A stretch of DNA of 64,000 nt from a bacterium (GCA_030427205.1 JAUHXC010000027.1:83614-147613); one strand, 5' to 3'; counted from the stretch's first letter, positions 1 to 7,966 are shown. Translations and numbers: made by a program. Notes: a model not told the origin generated them from the letters alone.

Positions 1-637
1 CCGGCTTGCCATCGACGCGCACGGCCTCGAAGGCGATGCCGTAGCCCTCGAAGACCTCGCCGGGCCGCAGCGTGCCCTTCTCGAGCAAGTTGCTATCGAA
101 GGCGCGGATGTCGCCGTCGGCGTAGCCCCAGCTCGTCCGGCTCTCGCCGAAGCCCTTGTCGAAGAGCTTGATGGTCTTGGACAGCCCCGAACGGGTGAAG
201 GTCTTCGACAGGGCGCCGGACTGGAAGTACGCCCGGCAGAAGGGGAAGACCCGCGTCGACAGGCTCTGCTGGCGCTCGGCCGAGGTGATCGGGCCGCCCC
301 AGTCCTTGTTCCAGCGGTGCTCGTCGCAGTCGCACTGCGCCTTGCGCCGGCGCAGCCGCTCGGAGAAGGCCTGCAGCGGCGACGCGAGGCGGCGCATCTC
401 GTCGAAGCTGCGGTTGACCAGCGGCTTGATCTGGCCCTCGTAGACGCCGCCCCCACCCGGGATGCCTCGGGCGGTGGCGGCGAGCTGCTTGTCGGCGGCG
501 GAGATGGCCGCGCCAAGACCGTTGAGGGCGGCCTCGGCCTCGCTCAGATCCCGATGATCGGCGGCGACCATGTCGGCCATCTCGGCCATGACCTGCTTCT
601 GCCGCCGGCGGTTGATGATCGTGTTCAGGGCGTCCAT
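1..637 (-). CDS. Hypothetical protein, C-terminus beyond window edge
   Basis: I do not recognise this protein. The ATG at 637 is preceded by GGGAGAA, and the frame stays open for 212 codons to the window edge. The first 90 or so residues are charged and helical (start MDALNTIINRRRQKQ) with a Gly-rich turn near residue 75. The last visible 70 residues look beta-rich, ending in an EVFEGYGIAFEAVRVDG stretch. It is the most distal visible gene of the leftward operon that starts at 5770, so it shares that operon's probable structural role. A viral coat protein is one possibility, but nothing in the sequence proves it. Codon use matches its neighbours. Confidence 0.7.
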   Translation of the reverse strand, partial: MDALNTIINRRRQKQVMAEMADMVAADHRDLSEAEAALNGLGAAISAADKQLAATARGIPGGGGVYEGQIKPLVNRSFDEMRRLASPLQAFSERLRRRKAQCDCDEHRWNKDWGGPITSAERQQSLSTRVFPFCRAYFQSGALSKTFTRSGLSKTIKLFDKGFGESRTSWGYADGDIRAFDSNLLEKGTLRPGEVFEGYGIAFEAVRVDGKP

Positions 638-723
638 TGACGTTCTCCCGGATTCGGTGTTGATGCCGTCATGCGGCAGTGACCGGCGCGCGCCGGATCA
701 AGCGTTGTCGGTGTCGTGGTCGA

Positions 724-1362
724 TCAGCTCAGGGAGACCGGGGCCCACTCGGACGAGCCGAACGGGATACCGGCGACCGGCTCCATCTGGTTGATCTCCT
801 CGCGACGGGAGATGATCTCGTTCACGGCCCGCTCGGCGTCCTTCGCGTCCTGGGTGGTGAACTGCTCGAGCAGGTGGCCCGCCCCCAGCTCCTTGCCGGT
901 CTGGGGGTCGAACTTCCAGCCCGCCTTGAGCGCCTTCTCGCTGACCAGCTCGCCGCTCTGGCCGCCGATGCTGGCCGCCACGGCATAGGCCACGCCGTGG
1001 GAGGTCGCGGCACCGCTGAGCTTGCACATCGACCGGGCCAGCGCCGGGTCGTCGGCCCACTCCTCGGTGAACTCGGCCACGCCGCCGACGGTGGCCAGGA
1101 TCCCAGCCTTGACGTAGTCGTTGAGCGTGCGCCACGTCTCGAACTTGCCCTTGCGGGCCAGGCCCTCGATGACGCCGATGGCGCCGCCGTGCATGTAGGG
1201 CACGCCGTGGATCAGGACGTCGATCCAGCCGAAGCCATCGGGCCGGCTGGGGTTGGTGGTGTCGCCGCCACTGCGGGGGGGCGGTCCAGCGAGTTCGGTC
1301 TTCATCTTCTCGCCCTCCTTGGGCGTCTCGGGGTTGACGACGACGGCAGTGATCGGTGCCAT
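724..1362 (-). CDS. Hypothetical protein of the leftward operon
   Basis: A 212-residue protein with no family I recognise. The ATG at 1362 overlaps the upstream stop codon (TGATG), so translation is probably coupled; a GTG one codon earlier is an alternative start. The N-terminus is Pro/Gly-rich and flexible. The middle holds an Ala/Gly-rich helical segment (HGVAYAVAASIGG, about residues 120-135) that could pack in a bilayer or a coiled assembly. The C-terminal third is charged and helical. No signal peptide or catalytic motif is visible. Its role is inferred only from its place among other putative structural genes. Confidence 0.75.
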   Translation of the reverse strand: MAPITAVVVNPETPKEGEKMKTELAGPPPRSGGDTTNPSRPDGFGWIDVLIHGVPYMHGGAIGVIEGLARKGKFETWRTLNDYVKAGILATVGGVAEFTEEWADDPALARSMCKLSGAATSHGVAYAVAASIGGQSGELVSEKALKAGWKFDPQTGKELGAGHLLEQFTTQDAKDAERAVNEIISRREEINQMEPVAGIPFGSSEWAPVSLS

Positions 1363-2039
1363 CACGCGCGGTAGACGTGATGCACCGAGCCGACGACCGC
1401 CCGGTTGGCGTTCAGGCTGTGGGCGACGGCGCGGGCCTGACCGAGATCACCGCGCAGCACCCGCACCTCGAGCAGCTCGCCGTTGGCCTTGGCGCCGATG
1501 ACGACGCGGTCGAGGAAGACCAGCGACGCGGCGTCCAGCTTCTGGGGGCCTTCGACCTGACGACCGGTGTCGCCGTAGACGTTGACCACGTCGACGATGG
1601 TCCGCAGCGCGCCCTTGACGGCGTCGCTCTGAGCCAGCGCGCGGGCACCTTCGAGCGTCGGCGCGCTCATCGCGTCGACGATCGTCCCCGCCGCGGTCGT
1701 GCCGAGGACGAGGCGGCTCCCGTAGCGGAGGTCTCCGACGGGTAGCTTCACCACCTTGCGCCCGCGACGTGGCGCAGGGGCGGGGGTCGGCGCATCGGCC
1801 GCGGCCTGGGGAGCCTTCTTCCGGCTCTTGCGCCGACCCTTGGGCTTGGGCTTGGGCTTGGACGGCTTCGGCGACGGACCGCCACCGGTCGGGCGCCCGC
1901 TCAGGGAGAAAGACCCGCCCTTGGCGTGCTCACCCCACTTCTTGCGGTAGGCGGCGAGGGCGCGGCCCCGCGCCTGCAGGGCGGTGTCGCCCTTCGCGGT
2001 GACGGTGCGGCGGCCGACGGTCAGCTTGGCGGTGATCAT
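1362..2039 (-). CDS. Hypothetical basic protein with Lys/Pro-rich linker
   Basis: A 225-residue protein whose ATG at 2039 overlaps the upstream stop as ATGA. Residues 1-50 begin with a short beta-like segment (MITAKLTVGRRTVTAKG). Residues 55-95 form a strongly basic Lys/Pro/Arg linker (KPKPKPKGRRKSRKK), and the C-terminal 120 residues look like a mixed alpha/beta domain. Such basic tails often bind nucleic acid, so a DNA-condensing or vertex protein is conceivable. No known domain is visible. Confidence 0.75.
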   Translation of the reverse strand: MITAKLTVGRRTVTAKGDTALQARGRALAAYRKKWGEHAKGGSFSLSGRPTGGGPSPKPSKPKPKPKGRRKSRKKAPQAAADAPTPAPAPRRGRKVVKLPVGDLRYGSRLVLGTTAAGTIVDAMSAPTLEGARALAQSDAVKGALRTIVDVVNVYGDTGRQVEGPQKLDAASLVFLDRVVIGAKANGELLEVRVLRGDLGQARAVAHSLNANRAVVGSVHHVYRA

Positions 2040-2479
2040 CCCTCGATCCCTCTCTCGGTGACGGTGTAGATGCTGCCTTCCCGCCGGATGCGGGCCTCGC
2101 CACCGGCATAGGCGTCGAGCATGGGCAGCGTGCCCAGGAACGTGTGGTGGAACCGCTGGTTCGGCCGGCGACCCTTGGCGGTCACGTAGACCACCTTCCG
2201 AATGCGGACCCGGCGCGCCGCCTGGGGGACGAGCAGCGCCGCCGCGCCCTGGATGTAGAGCGCACGCCGACCCCCACCGGGCGGCACGCCGACGGTCAGC
2301 CGGGCACCGGGCCAGCGGACCTCGCGGCCGTCGACCAGCACGAGGTGGTCCAGCAGGCCCAGCTGAGCCGTGTGCCGAGGCACGCCCCGAGGCACATGAA
2401 CGCCCACGCGCTCGCGAGGCAGTCGGCCCCACTGCAGCTCGTGGTACAGCCGCGCGGCTTGGGTCGGGCTCAGGCTCAC
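2036..2479 (-). CDS. Hypothetical protein, GTG start
   Basis: A 147-residue protein read from a GTG at 2479 that overlaps the preceding stop as GTGA; the opposite end overlaps the next gene by ATGA. The N-terminal MSLSPTQAARLYHEL is helical, and the rest is basic and beta-rich with many Arg residues (RRVRIRKVVYVTAKGRR). There is no signal peptide and no motif I recognise. The GTG was chosen because no in-frame ATG keeps the overlap pattern shared by every junction in this operon. Confidence 0.7.
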   Translation of the reverse strand: MSLSPTQAARLYHELQWGRLPRERVGVHVPRGVPRHTAQLGLLDHLVLVDGREVRWPGARLTVGVPPGGGRRALYIQGAAALLVPQAARRVRIRKVVYVTAKGRRPNQRFHHTFLGTLPMLDAYAGGEARIRREGSIYTVTERGIEG

Positions 2480-3099
2480 GTGTCCCCCGAGAGCAGCCAC
2501 CACGCGATCACCCCGCCGACCACCGGCAGGCCCAGAACCAGGGCCCACATCCACCAAGGCCAGCCGGGATCCGCGGTGAGCGGGCGCTTCGAGACGTCGT
2601 ACAGCGCTTCGGCGACCTTCGCGCATTGGTCCCCGTCGCAGGTCGCGAGGGCCGACGTCAGCTCCTGCACGATCCCCAGCTGCTTCTCCGCCAGGCCGAC
2701 CTTCGTCTCGTTCTGGTCGACGATCTCGAGGTAGTCGGTGATCTCGTGGACCACGCCGTAGCCCGCCACCGACGCGACGACGAGCGCGGCCGGCAGCGCC
2801 AGGGCGGGCAGCGCGCCGAGAGCGCCTACGGTCGGCGGCCCCTGTTCGACGGCGATACCGATGAGCACGTCCAGCCCGGCGACGACGTCCTGCATCTGCT
2901 GCCGCAGCTCGGCCGCATCCGCGATCTTGGCGTCGAAGCCCCGGCGGACCAGGGTCACCGCCTCGTACTGCGCCCGGCGGGCGCGCAGCTCGGTGAGGAT
3001 GCGGTCCCAGCGAGCAGCGAGCCCAGCGGCCCGCGATCGCTGCGCCTGCAGCTCGTCCAGGTGCGCTCGCACCACGGCGGCGAAGCTCGAGGGGATCAC
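2476..3099 (-). CDS. Coiled-coil membrane protein
   Basis: A 207-residue protein with a GTG start at 3099 overlapping the upstream stop (GTGA). Residues 10-75 are a Gln/Arg-rich coiled coil. Residues 92-117 are a Gly/Ala/Leu hydrophobic stretch, residues 118-175 a helical region containing a CDGDQC pair, and residues 181-203 a clear C-terminal transmembrane segment starting WPWWMW. Two membrane segments with a soluble helical hairpin suit a membrane-spanning protein of an internal-membrane virion, a holin-like protein or a host-envelope protein. The choice between these cannot be made from sequence. Confidence 0.75.
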   Translation of the reverse strand: MIPSSFAAVVRAHLDELQAQRSRAAGLAARWDRILTELRARRAQYEAVTLVRRGFDAKIADAAELRQQMQDVVAGLDVLIGIAVEQGPPTVGALGALPALALPAALVVASVAGYGVVHEITDYLEIVDQNETKVGLAEKQLGIVQELTSALATCDGDQCAKVAEALYDVSKRPLTADPGWPWWMWALVLGLPVVGGVIAWWLLSGDT

Positions 3100-4166
3100 T
3101 TGCCGCCTCCCAGCGACACCGCCAGCGCGCCGAGGCCGAGGGTGGCCAGGATGCCGACCAGCCACAGCAGCCAGTCGCTGCCCCCGTCGCGGGCCTCGAT
3201 GATCTCGCGGAAGATGGCGCCCCGGCTGGCATACGGCGCCGCGAGCAACCGCTGGCGCTCTTCGGCGGTCAGATTCGCCTCGCGCACCGCCTGGATGAGC
3301 GGGGCGAAGTCGGCCGACTCGGCGGTACACCATCGGTCGCGTCCCACGCCGATGAGCTGCAGCTCGGTCGGGATCGGCGGACAGCGGCTGTCGTCGCTCG
3401 CCTGCTCGATGGCGTTGGTGAAGTTGCGGCACCGCCGGTTGAGCTCGATGTGCAGGTCCTGGGGCCATACGAAGCCCGCCCGACTGTGTTCCGCTCGGAC
3501 CACCCGCAGCGCGTCGAAGCAGGCCGAGCGCGACGGGTAGGGGCCCTGCAGGCGGCGACGGGCGTCGTCTGCGGTCGGCTTGCGCCCCATGCCATCGGCC
3601 TCTCGCTTGGCGCGACGGGCGGCCTCGGCGAGCGCGTACTTCAGGCAGTTGCCGGTGGCGTTGACGTCGAGCCGCTGGCTGCGCACGCGCTTGGTGCGCA
3701 GCCACGTCTCCAGTTCGGCGAGGGTGGCGTTGGCGACGGCCTGGCGGTACTTGCGCTTGTTGGCGTCGCTGCAGGACGTGATGCCGATGAGGTCGAGCAG
3801 GAAGTCCACGCCCTTCTCGGCGAGATCGGCGAGGCTGACCCCGAGCCAGTCGGCGGCGCTCTGGGCGGCGGCGAGCAGCGCCCCGCCGGTGATGTCGCCC
3901 AGCGGAGTCTCGTCGCGCCGCGCCATGGCGGCGGCGCCCAGCGGACTGAGAGCGCGCGGTGCGCCCCGGTGGGCCGACGTCGCAGCAGCGGGGCACGAGC
4001 GGGCGCACCGGGGACAGCCCTCGGCGCACTGCACCGCGCCGCGATAAGGTGCGGCCGAGGGCAGGGGGGACGACGTGCAGCTGCAGGAGGGCCCGGCGGG
4101 GTCAGGAGCAAACCCCGCCGAGCCCCCCTTGCAGCCACATCGTGATGTATCCAAGCGCAGAGCCAT
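3096..4166 (-). CDS. C-terminally anchored protein with Cys-rich N-terminus
   Basis: The ATG at 4166 follows GGAGGA at close spacing, which favours a 356-residue product. A second ATG at 3926 has no ribosome-binding site and would give 276 residues. The extension holds Cys pairs (CGCKGG, CSC, CAEGCPRCARSC) that could bind metal or form disulfides. The body is helical and charged, with several further Cys residues. The last 27 residues are a transmembrane segment (WLLWLVGILATLGLGALAV) with a short positive tail. No family is recognised. It overlaps the next gene downstream by GTGA. Tail-anchored topology links it with the coiled-coil membrane protein encoded after it. Confidence 0.7.
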   Translation of the reverse strand: MALRLDTSRCGCKGGSAGFAPDPAGPSCSCTSSPLPSAAPYRGAVQCAEGCPRCARSCPAAATSAHRGAPRALSPLGAAAMARRDETPLGDITGGALLAAAQSAADWLGVSLADLAEKGVDFLLDLIGITSCSDANKRKYRQAVANATLAELETWLRTKRVRSQRLDVNATGNCLKYALAEAARRAKREADGMGRKPTADDARRRLQGPYPSRSACFDALRVVRAEHSRAGFVWPQDLHIELNRRCRNFTNAIEQASDDSRCPPIPTELQLIGVGRDRWCTAESADFAPLIQAVREANLTAEERQRLLAAPYASRGAIFREIIEARDGGSDWLLWLVGILATLGLGALAVSLGGGK

Positions 4167-4222
4167 TCGTCCTCCGTGTCGTGTGTGAGGCTGCCCCGTC
4201 GGCCCGGGAGCCCGTCAACGTG

Positions 4223-4765
4223 TCAAAGGGTTTTCTTCACCCGGTCCATGTAGGCCCGGGGGTGCTCGCCCCAGGCCGGCGGCGGCAGGTCAGCGACCTC
4301 GGGCATGTGGCAGGTCTCGCAGTCGACCCACCGCCCAGGCAGCCACGGCGACCTCTTGATGTAGAGCTGTGGCCAGATGTGGAAGGCCCGGACGCCTTGC
4401 AGTGAGTCGTCGACGCCGACGTCGACCAGCGCATCACCGCTGTAGCCGAGCAGCATCGGGCGCCAGCCGATCCCGTGCGCCTCGCACAGCGCGCCGACCA
4501 GGAGGGTCTTGCAGTCGCAGTCCCCGAAGCGCCGCTGCAGCGTGACCCCGGGGCTCTGGATGACCTCGCCCACTTCCCGGCGGTACTCGATCTCGTCGCG
4601 CACCGCGCGGTGTATGCGGACGCCGACGTCGGCGCCGCTGGGGACATAGCGCTGAGCGAGGCGACGCCACGCAGGGCAGCGGCCCCAGCTCGTCGCCATG
4701 TCCTGGACGATGGCCCGGGTCTGGGCGGCGGTGATGCCGGGGAAGTCGAGTCGGACGGCCTTCAT
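4223..4765 (-). CDS. Transglutaminase-like cysteine protease-fold protein
   Basis: This 180-residue protein shows the Cys-His-Asp layout of the transglutaminase-like superfamily: Cys83 in RFGDCDCKTLLVGAL, His129 in AFHIWPQLYI and Asp148 in GRWVDCE. The region before Cys83 (RIHRAVRDEIEYRRE) matches the usual helix preceding the active site. Family members hydrolyse or ligate amide bonds. In a phage-like operon it might process a structural protein or crosslink the particle, but that is inference. It has no signal peptide. It lies 56 bp from the gene at 3096-4166 and 81 bp from the upstream coiled-coil gene. Confidence 0.7.
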   Translation of the reverse strand: MKAVRLDFPGITAAQTRAIVQDMATSWGRCPAWRRLAQRYVPSGADVGVRIHRAVRDEIEYRREVGEVIQSPGVTLQRRFGDCDCKTLLVGALCEAHGIGWRPMLLGYSGDALVDVGVDDSLQGVRAFHIWPQLYIKRSPWLPGRWVDCETCHMPEVADLPPPAWGEHPRAYMDRVKKTL

Positions 4766-4846
4766 GGTGGGGAGGCTGCCGTGCGGGCCCGGGCGCCCGT
4801 CAACGCGGTGGGGCGCCCCGATGGGCAGGCCCTCTGCCAGCGAGGC

Positions 4847-5770
4847 TCAGTTGCCGTTGTGCATCGCGGCCAGCAGGCCGACCTGCGCCGCCTTCTGGCC
4901 GATCTTCATCACCTCGTTGACCTTGCTGTGCATCGCGTCGCTCACCGTGCGGCGTGGGGTCGGTGGCTGCGCCAGGCCAACCCGCTGGGCGGCGGCCTCG
5001 TACCGCTGGCGCTGCGCCTCGAAGGCCTCCATGGCGTCGATCGGGTCGACGCTCTTGCCGCCGCTGCCCGCCTGCATCTCGAGCTTGAGCTTGTCGAACT
5101 CGAGCTGCCGTACCTTCTCGGCCAGATCGAGCGCCCGCTTCTCGGCGTCGTCGAGGGCCTCGCGCAGCTTGCGCTTGTCGGCCCGGAAAGCATCGAGCTC
5201 GTCGTTGAGCCGCACGATGCGGCTCTTGTACTCCTCGTGCGTGCGCTTCACCGCCTCGGCCGACTCGACCCGGGCCCGCTTCACGTCGTCGGCCGCCTGC
5301 TGCCGGACCAGCACGAGCTGCTGCTGCAGCCACGTCACCCGCTCGTCCGTGCTGGCCGCCGGCGGGTTCGGCGCGCTCGCCGCGCGCCGGCGCAGGTCGC
5401 CGACCGAGACCGACCCGGGGCACAGCACCCGCCCCCGGGCGTCGAGCAGCCGCAGCTGGTACCGGCCGGGGCCGAAGCGGTCGAGCACGTCCCGTTGCGT
5501 CGCGTCGCACGGCACGAACTCGCTCAACGACGCATCGGGCACCCAGCGCAGCTGCCCGCCCTTCGTCTTGCCCTGCTTCGATCCGTAGATGTTGAGCATC
5601 GGCCGGCCGCTCTCGTCGTAGGTCGCGAACGGGCCCTCGAACTCGCGGCCGCCGAGCAGATGGAACGCCCAAACCCCGTCATCGCGCTCGTCGTCGAGGT
5701 CGTCGTCCACGTGTGCTTCGGCGTCCAGCTCCGCCTGGAGCTGCATCAGCATGTTGTCGGCGTCGGTCAT
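4847..5770 (-). CDS. Long coiled-coil protein, first gene of the leftward operon
   Basis: A 307-residue protein starting at an ATG preceded by GGAGGT. Residues 1-30 are very acidic (DDDLDDERDD). Residues 35-130 form a compact beta-containing domain (YQLRLLDARGRVLCPGSVSVGDL near its end). Residues 140-235 are a long charged coiled coil with regular Leu/Ala heptads, and the tail is helical. It lacks a signal peptide or enzyme motif. As the promoter-proximal gene next to the repeat block at 5829-6202 it may be made in the largest amount. A scaffold-like or tape-like role would fit, but is unproven. Confidence 0.75.
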   Translation of the reverse strand: MTDADNMLMQLQAELDAEAHVDDDLDDERDDGVWAFHLLGGREFEGPFATYDESGRPMLNIYGSKQGKTKGGQLRWVPDASLSEFVPCDATQRDVLDRFGPGRYQLRLLDARGRVLCPGSVSVGDLRRRAASAPNPPAASTDERVTWLQQQLVLVRQQAADDVKRARVESAEAVKRTHEEYKSRIVRLNDELDAFRADKRKLREALDDAEKRALDLAEKVRQLEFDKLKLEMQAGSGGKSVDPIDAMEAFEAQRQRYEAAAQRVGLAQPPTPRRTVSDAMHSKVNEVMKIGQKAAQVGLLAAMHNGN

Positions 5771-5828
5771 CGGTCACCTCCGGTCAAAAACGTGCGCCGA
5801 GCACCCGGGCCCCCGTAAAGCGAAATCA

Positions 5829-6009
5829 CCGGGGACCCACCGGGGAGTGCCCGGGGAGTACCCGGGGACAGCCGGGGACGACCGGGGACTCACCGGGGAG
5901 AACGCCCGATGTCGTCCCCGGTAGGTCCCCGGTAGGTCCCCGGTGGGGCCCCGGTAGGTCCCCGGTAGGTCCCCGGTGGGTCCCCGGTGGGTCCCCGGGC
6001 GTTCCCCGG
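5829..6009. repeat. Helically phased inverted heptamer arrays
   Basis: Seven direct copies of CCGGGGA begin at 5829, 5840, 5851, 5862, 5872, 5882 and 5893 (spacing 10-11 bp). They are followed by nine copies of its complement TCCCCGG beginning at 5915, 5926, 5937, 5948 (GCCCCGG variant), 5959, 5970, 5981, 5992 and 6003, spaced exactly 11 bp. The two arrays face each other around about position 5907. One site per helical turn would put all bound proteins on one face of the DNA. The block lies between divergent operons, so it could be an origin, a partition site or a cooperative operator. Confidence 0.9.
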
Positions 6010-6034
6010 TGGCCTGATGCACGTGCTGCAGACG

Positions 6035-6202
6035 GACCTATCGCCGAGCCACCGCTGACCTATCGCCGAGCCACCGGTGACCTACCGCCGAGCCACCGGG
6101 TGACCTACCGCCGAGCCACCGCTGACCTACCGCCGAGCCATCGGGTGACCTACCGCCGAGCCACCGGGTGACCTACCGCCGACCTACCGCCGAGCCATCG
6201 GC
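6035..6202. repeat. Tandem 22-23 bp iterons
   Basis: Seven full units with consensus GACCTAYCGCCGAGCCAYCG plus two or three variable bases start at 6035, 6057, 6079, 6102, 6124, 6147 and 6181. A half unit of 11 bp lies at 6170-6180. The 22-bp period equals two turns and two heptamer periods of the adjacent array. Iterons of this size next to a leader region are typical of replication-initiator or ParB-type binding sites. There is no unique spacer between units, so this is not a CRISPR array. Confidence 0.9.
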
Positions 6203-6373
6203 TGCGGGCCCGCCCCGATGCGGCGGCCGCGCGTTTCGGGGCGCGCCGACAGCACCCTTCGCCCCGATGTCCGCGATCGCCGCCACCGGGGCAGGGGACG
6301 GCCGTTGACGGGCTCCCGGGCCGCTCGGCGACCACTGCAGCACGACAACCGCCACCCCCACATGGGAGGAACC

Positions 6374-7048
6374 ATGGTCTTCTTGTTGTGCCGCATCCTG
6401 GCCGCAGCGCTGGCCCACGGCATCATCAACCCCGAAGCGGTCAAGTGGGCCGTCGGCGAGGCGCTGCCGGCGATCGACGAAGGCGCCCGCGGCGCCCTCG
6501 AGGGGCACGTCCCCGTCGAGCTGGCCCACATCGAGGGCCAGGGCGGCCTCTTCATGCCCGGGCACGACCTCGACACCCTGCGGGCGGCGATGCCGCAGCT
6601 CATCAGCGAGAGCCTGCTCGACGCGCTGCAGGCCGGCGTCGATGTCAGCGCCGCCGGCGACGTGCTGGACGCCGTCAAGGGCGGCGGCGACCTCGTCGAC
6701 CACTTCATCGAGCGGCGGCTGCAGGTGGCCGAGCAGCGAGCCCGGGCCGAGCAGGACGCCCAGGCCGACGCGGCCGGCGCGGACGTCTTCGACTTCGAGG
6801 AAGACGACGGCCTCGAAGAGCCCGAACCGCAGCCGCTCGTCGAAGCCCTCGCCGACTACGATGGCGACCCCGTCGGCGCGCGCATCATCCTGGCCGCCAT
6901 CGCCGCCGCCGAGGGCATCGAGCCGGCCGTCATCGGCTACGACGACCTCGAACACCTCGACCTGGCTGCGCTCGCCGCCTGCACGACCGTCGGCGAGCTG
7001 CACGCCGAGGTCGAGCGCCTGCGCCGACACGCCCCGGTCGGGGCCTGA
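6374..7048 (+). CDS. Hypothetical acidic protein, first rightward gene
   Basis: A 224-residue protein with ATG at 6374 behind a clear GGAGGA. The N-terminal MVFLLCRILAAALAHGI is hydrophobic but is followed by an amphipathic, largely helical body, so it may be a peripheral membrane or packing helix rather than a signal. Residues 125-155 contain an acidic linker (DFEEDDGLEEPEP), and the remainder is helical. I do not recognise the family. It lies directly to the right of the iterons and could be the protein acting on them. No helix-turn-helix is evident, so that is speculative. Confidence 0.7.
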   Translation: MVFLLCRILAAALAHGIINPEAVKWAVGEALPAIDEGARGALEGHVPVELAHIEGQGGLFMPGHDLDTLRAAMPQLISESLLDALQAGVDVSAAGDVLDAVKGGGDLVDHFIERRLQVAEQRARAEQDAQADAAGADVFDFEEDDGLEEPEPQPLVEALADYDGDPVGARIILAAIAAAEGIEPAVIGYDDLEHLDLAALAACTTVGELHAEVERLRRHAPVGA

Positions 7049-7050
7049 CC

Positions 7051-7335
7051 GTGGGGGCCGACCTCGCGATCGCCCTCCTCATCGGCGCCGGCTACACCAT
7101 CGCGGCGTTGAGCATCGGCGTCGGGCTCATCGCCCTCGTCGTCTGGCTCTTCGTGCTGCCCCGGCAGGCGGTGCAGGCCAGCCGCGAGGGCTGGTGGGCC
7201 GACGTCGCTCTGGCGCTGCTGCTGCTGGCGGTCGCCGCCGTGCTCGCGAGCTGGCTCACCGGCTGCTCGGTGGCGGTCAGCTGCCAGCACGAAGCGCCCC
7301 CTGCGGCCGAGCGGACTGACAGCTTTCCCGATTGA
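7051..7335 (+). CDS. Small two-helix membrane protein, holin-like size
   Basis: A 94-residue protein read from a GTG two bases after the previous stop. Residues 5-33 and 50-70 are strongly hydrophobic, separated by a charged loop (RQAVQASREGWW), and the tail carries two Cys residues. Size and topology resemble phage holins or small exclusion proteins, but many small membrane proteins look alike. No lysis enzyme sits beside it in the window, which weakens the holin idea. Confidence 0.6.
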   Translation: MGADLAIALLIGAGYTIAALSIGVGLIALVVWLFVLPRQAVQASREGWWADVALALLLLAVAAVLASWLTGCSVAVSCQHEAPPAAERTDSFPD

Positions 7336-7416
7336 GGTGCTCGGGATTCGGGTACGTAACTGTACTCTATTGCAAAACACTTCCATATCCCCTCCAGCCG
7401 TCACCTCCAAAATGCC

Positions 7417-7442
7417 GGAACGTTACTGATAGGAACGTTACT
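7417..7442. promoter_or_regulatory. Paired GGAACGTTACT boxes, with a third copy at 7775-7785
   Basis: Identical 11-mers occur at 7417-7427 and 7432-7442 (15 bp apart) and again at 7775-7785. Each contains the palindrome AACGTT. The low GC of the boxes against their surroundings and their triple exact occurrence suggest a regulator binding site. The XRE-type N-terminal domain of the product encoded from 8002 is the nearest candidate binder. Confidence 0.5.
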
Positions 7443-7878
7443 CATTTTGGCCTCGCGCGCGTACGCGAGGCCTTCATGGGCCGATCCCCGTTTTGGGTGG
7501 TGGTCACAAATCGTTCTGTATTTGAAATCGGAAGGTTACAGGTTTCAGGTCTGCGCCAACGTATGCTTGGACGGAATTTTACACTATCGTAAGTACCTGA
7601 AATCATATGATCCAGGGTCCTCGAAATGTCGCCACCCAAGGTTTGTGACTGTCCACTGTCGTAAACGGTAAAGTCTGGCGGATGTGTCTGGAACAAAAGG
7701 GGAAAGTCTGATTTCCGCGCTTTGGGGCAGGGCGTGGAGAAGGGGTGAGCGATATATTTTCGGGCGGAGGGTGCGGAACGTTACTACCCTGACAGTTTTG
7801 TCCCTGCGGCGCTGTGCTGGGACCCGACGACCCGCGGTGTCTCGGCAGCGCTCCGACCCGTCAGGTGGCGCAACCGCG

Positions 7879-7966
7879 CCCCGCTGCGTCTTGTCGGGTG
7901 CAGCGGGGCGGCCCATCTGCTACCTTGCGGTTTGTCCGGGCTGCGCCGCCCGGGGCTACCCCGGAC
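7879..7966 (+). promoter_or_regulatory. Two strong hairpins in the leader of the ImmA/PIN pair
   Basis: CCCCGCTGC (7879-7887) pairs with GCAGCGGGG (7900-7908). GTCCGGG (7934-7940) pairs with CCCGGAC (7960-7966), with an inner CGGGG/CCCCG alternative pairing. Both lie shortly before the start at 8002. They could attenuate transcription or hide the ribosome-binding site GAGGAG, which is placed unusually far (13 bp) from the ATG. Confidence 0.4.

Noticed and set aside
3096..3926. Shorter start at 3926 for the Cys-rich anchored protein
   Set aside because: No ribosome site precedes that ATG, while GGAGGA precedes the one at 4166. It was kept only as an alternative.
6035..6202. CRISPR array
   Set aside because: The units follow each other directly without unique spacers, and no cas gene is present.
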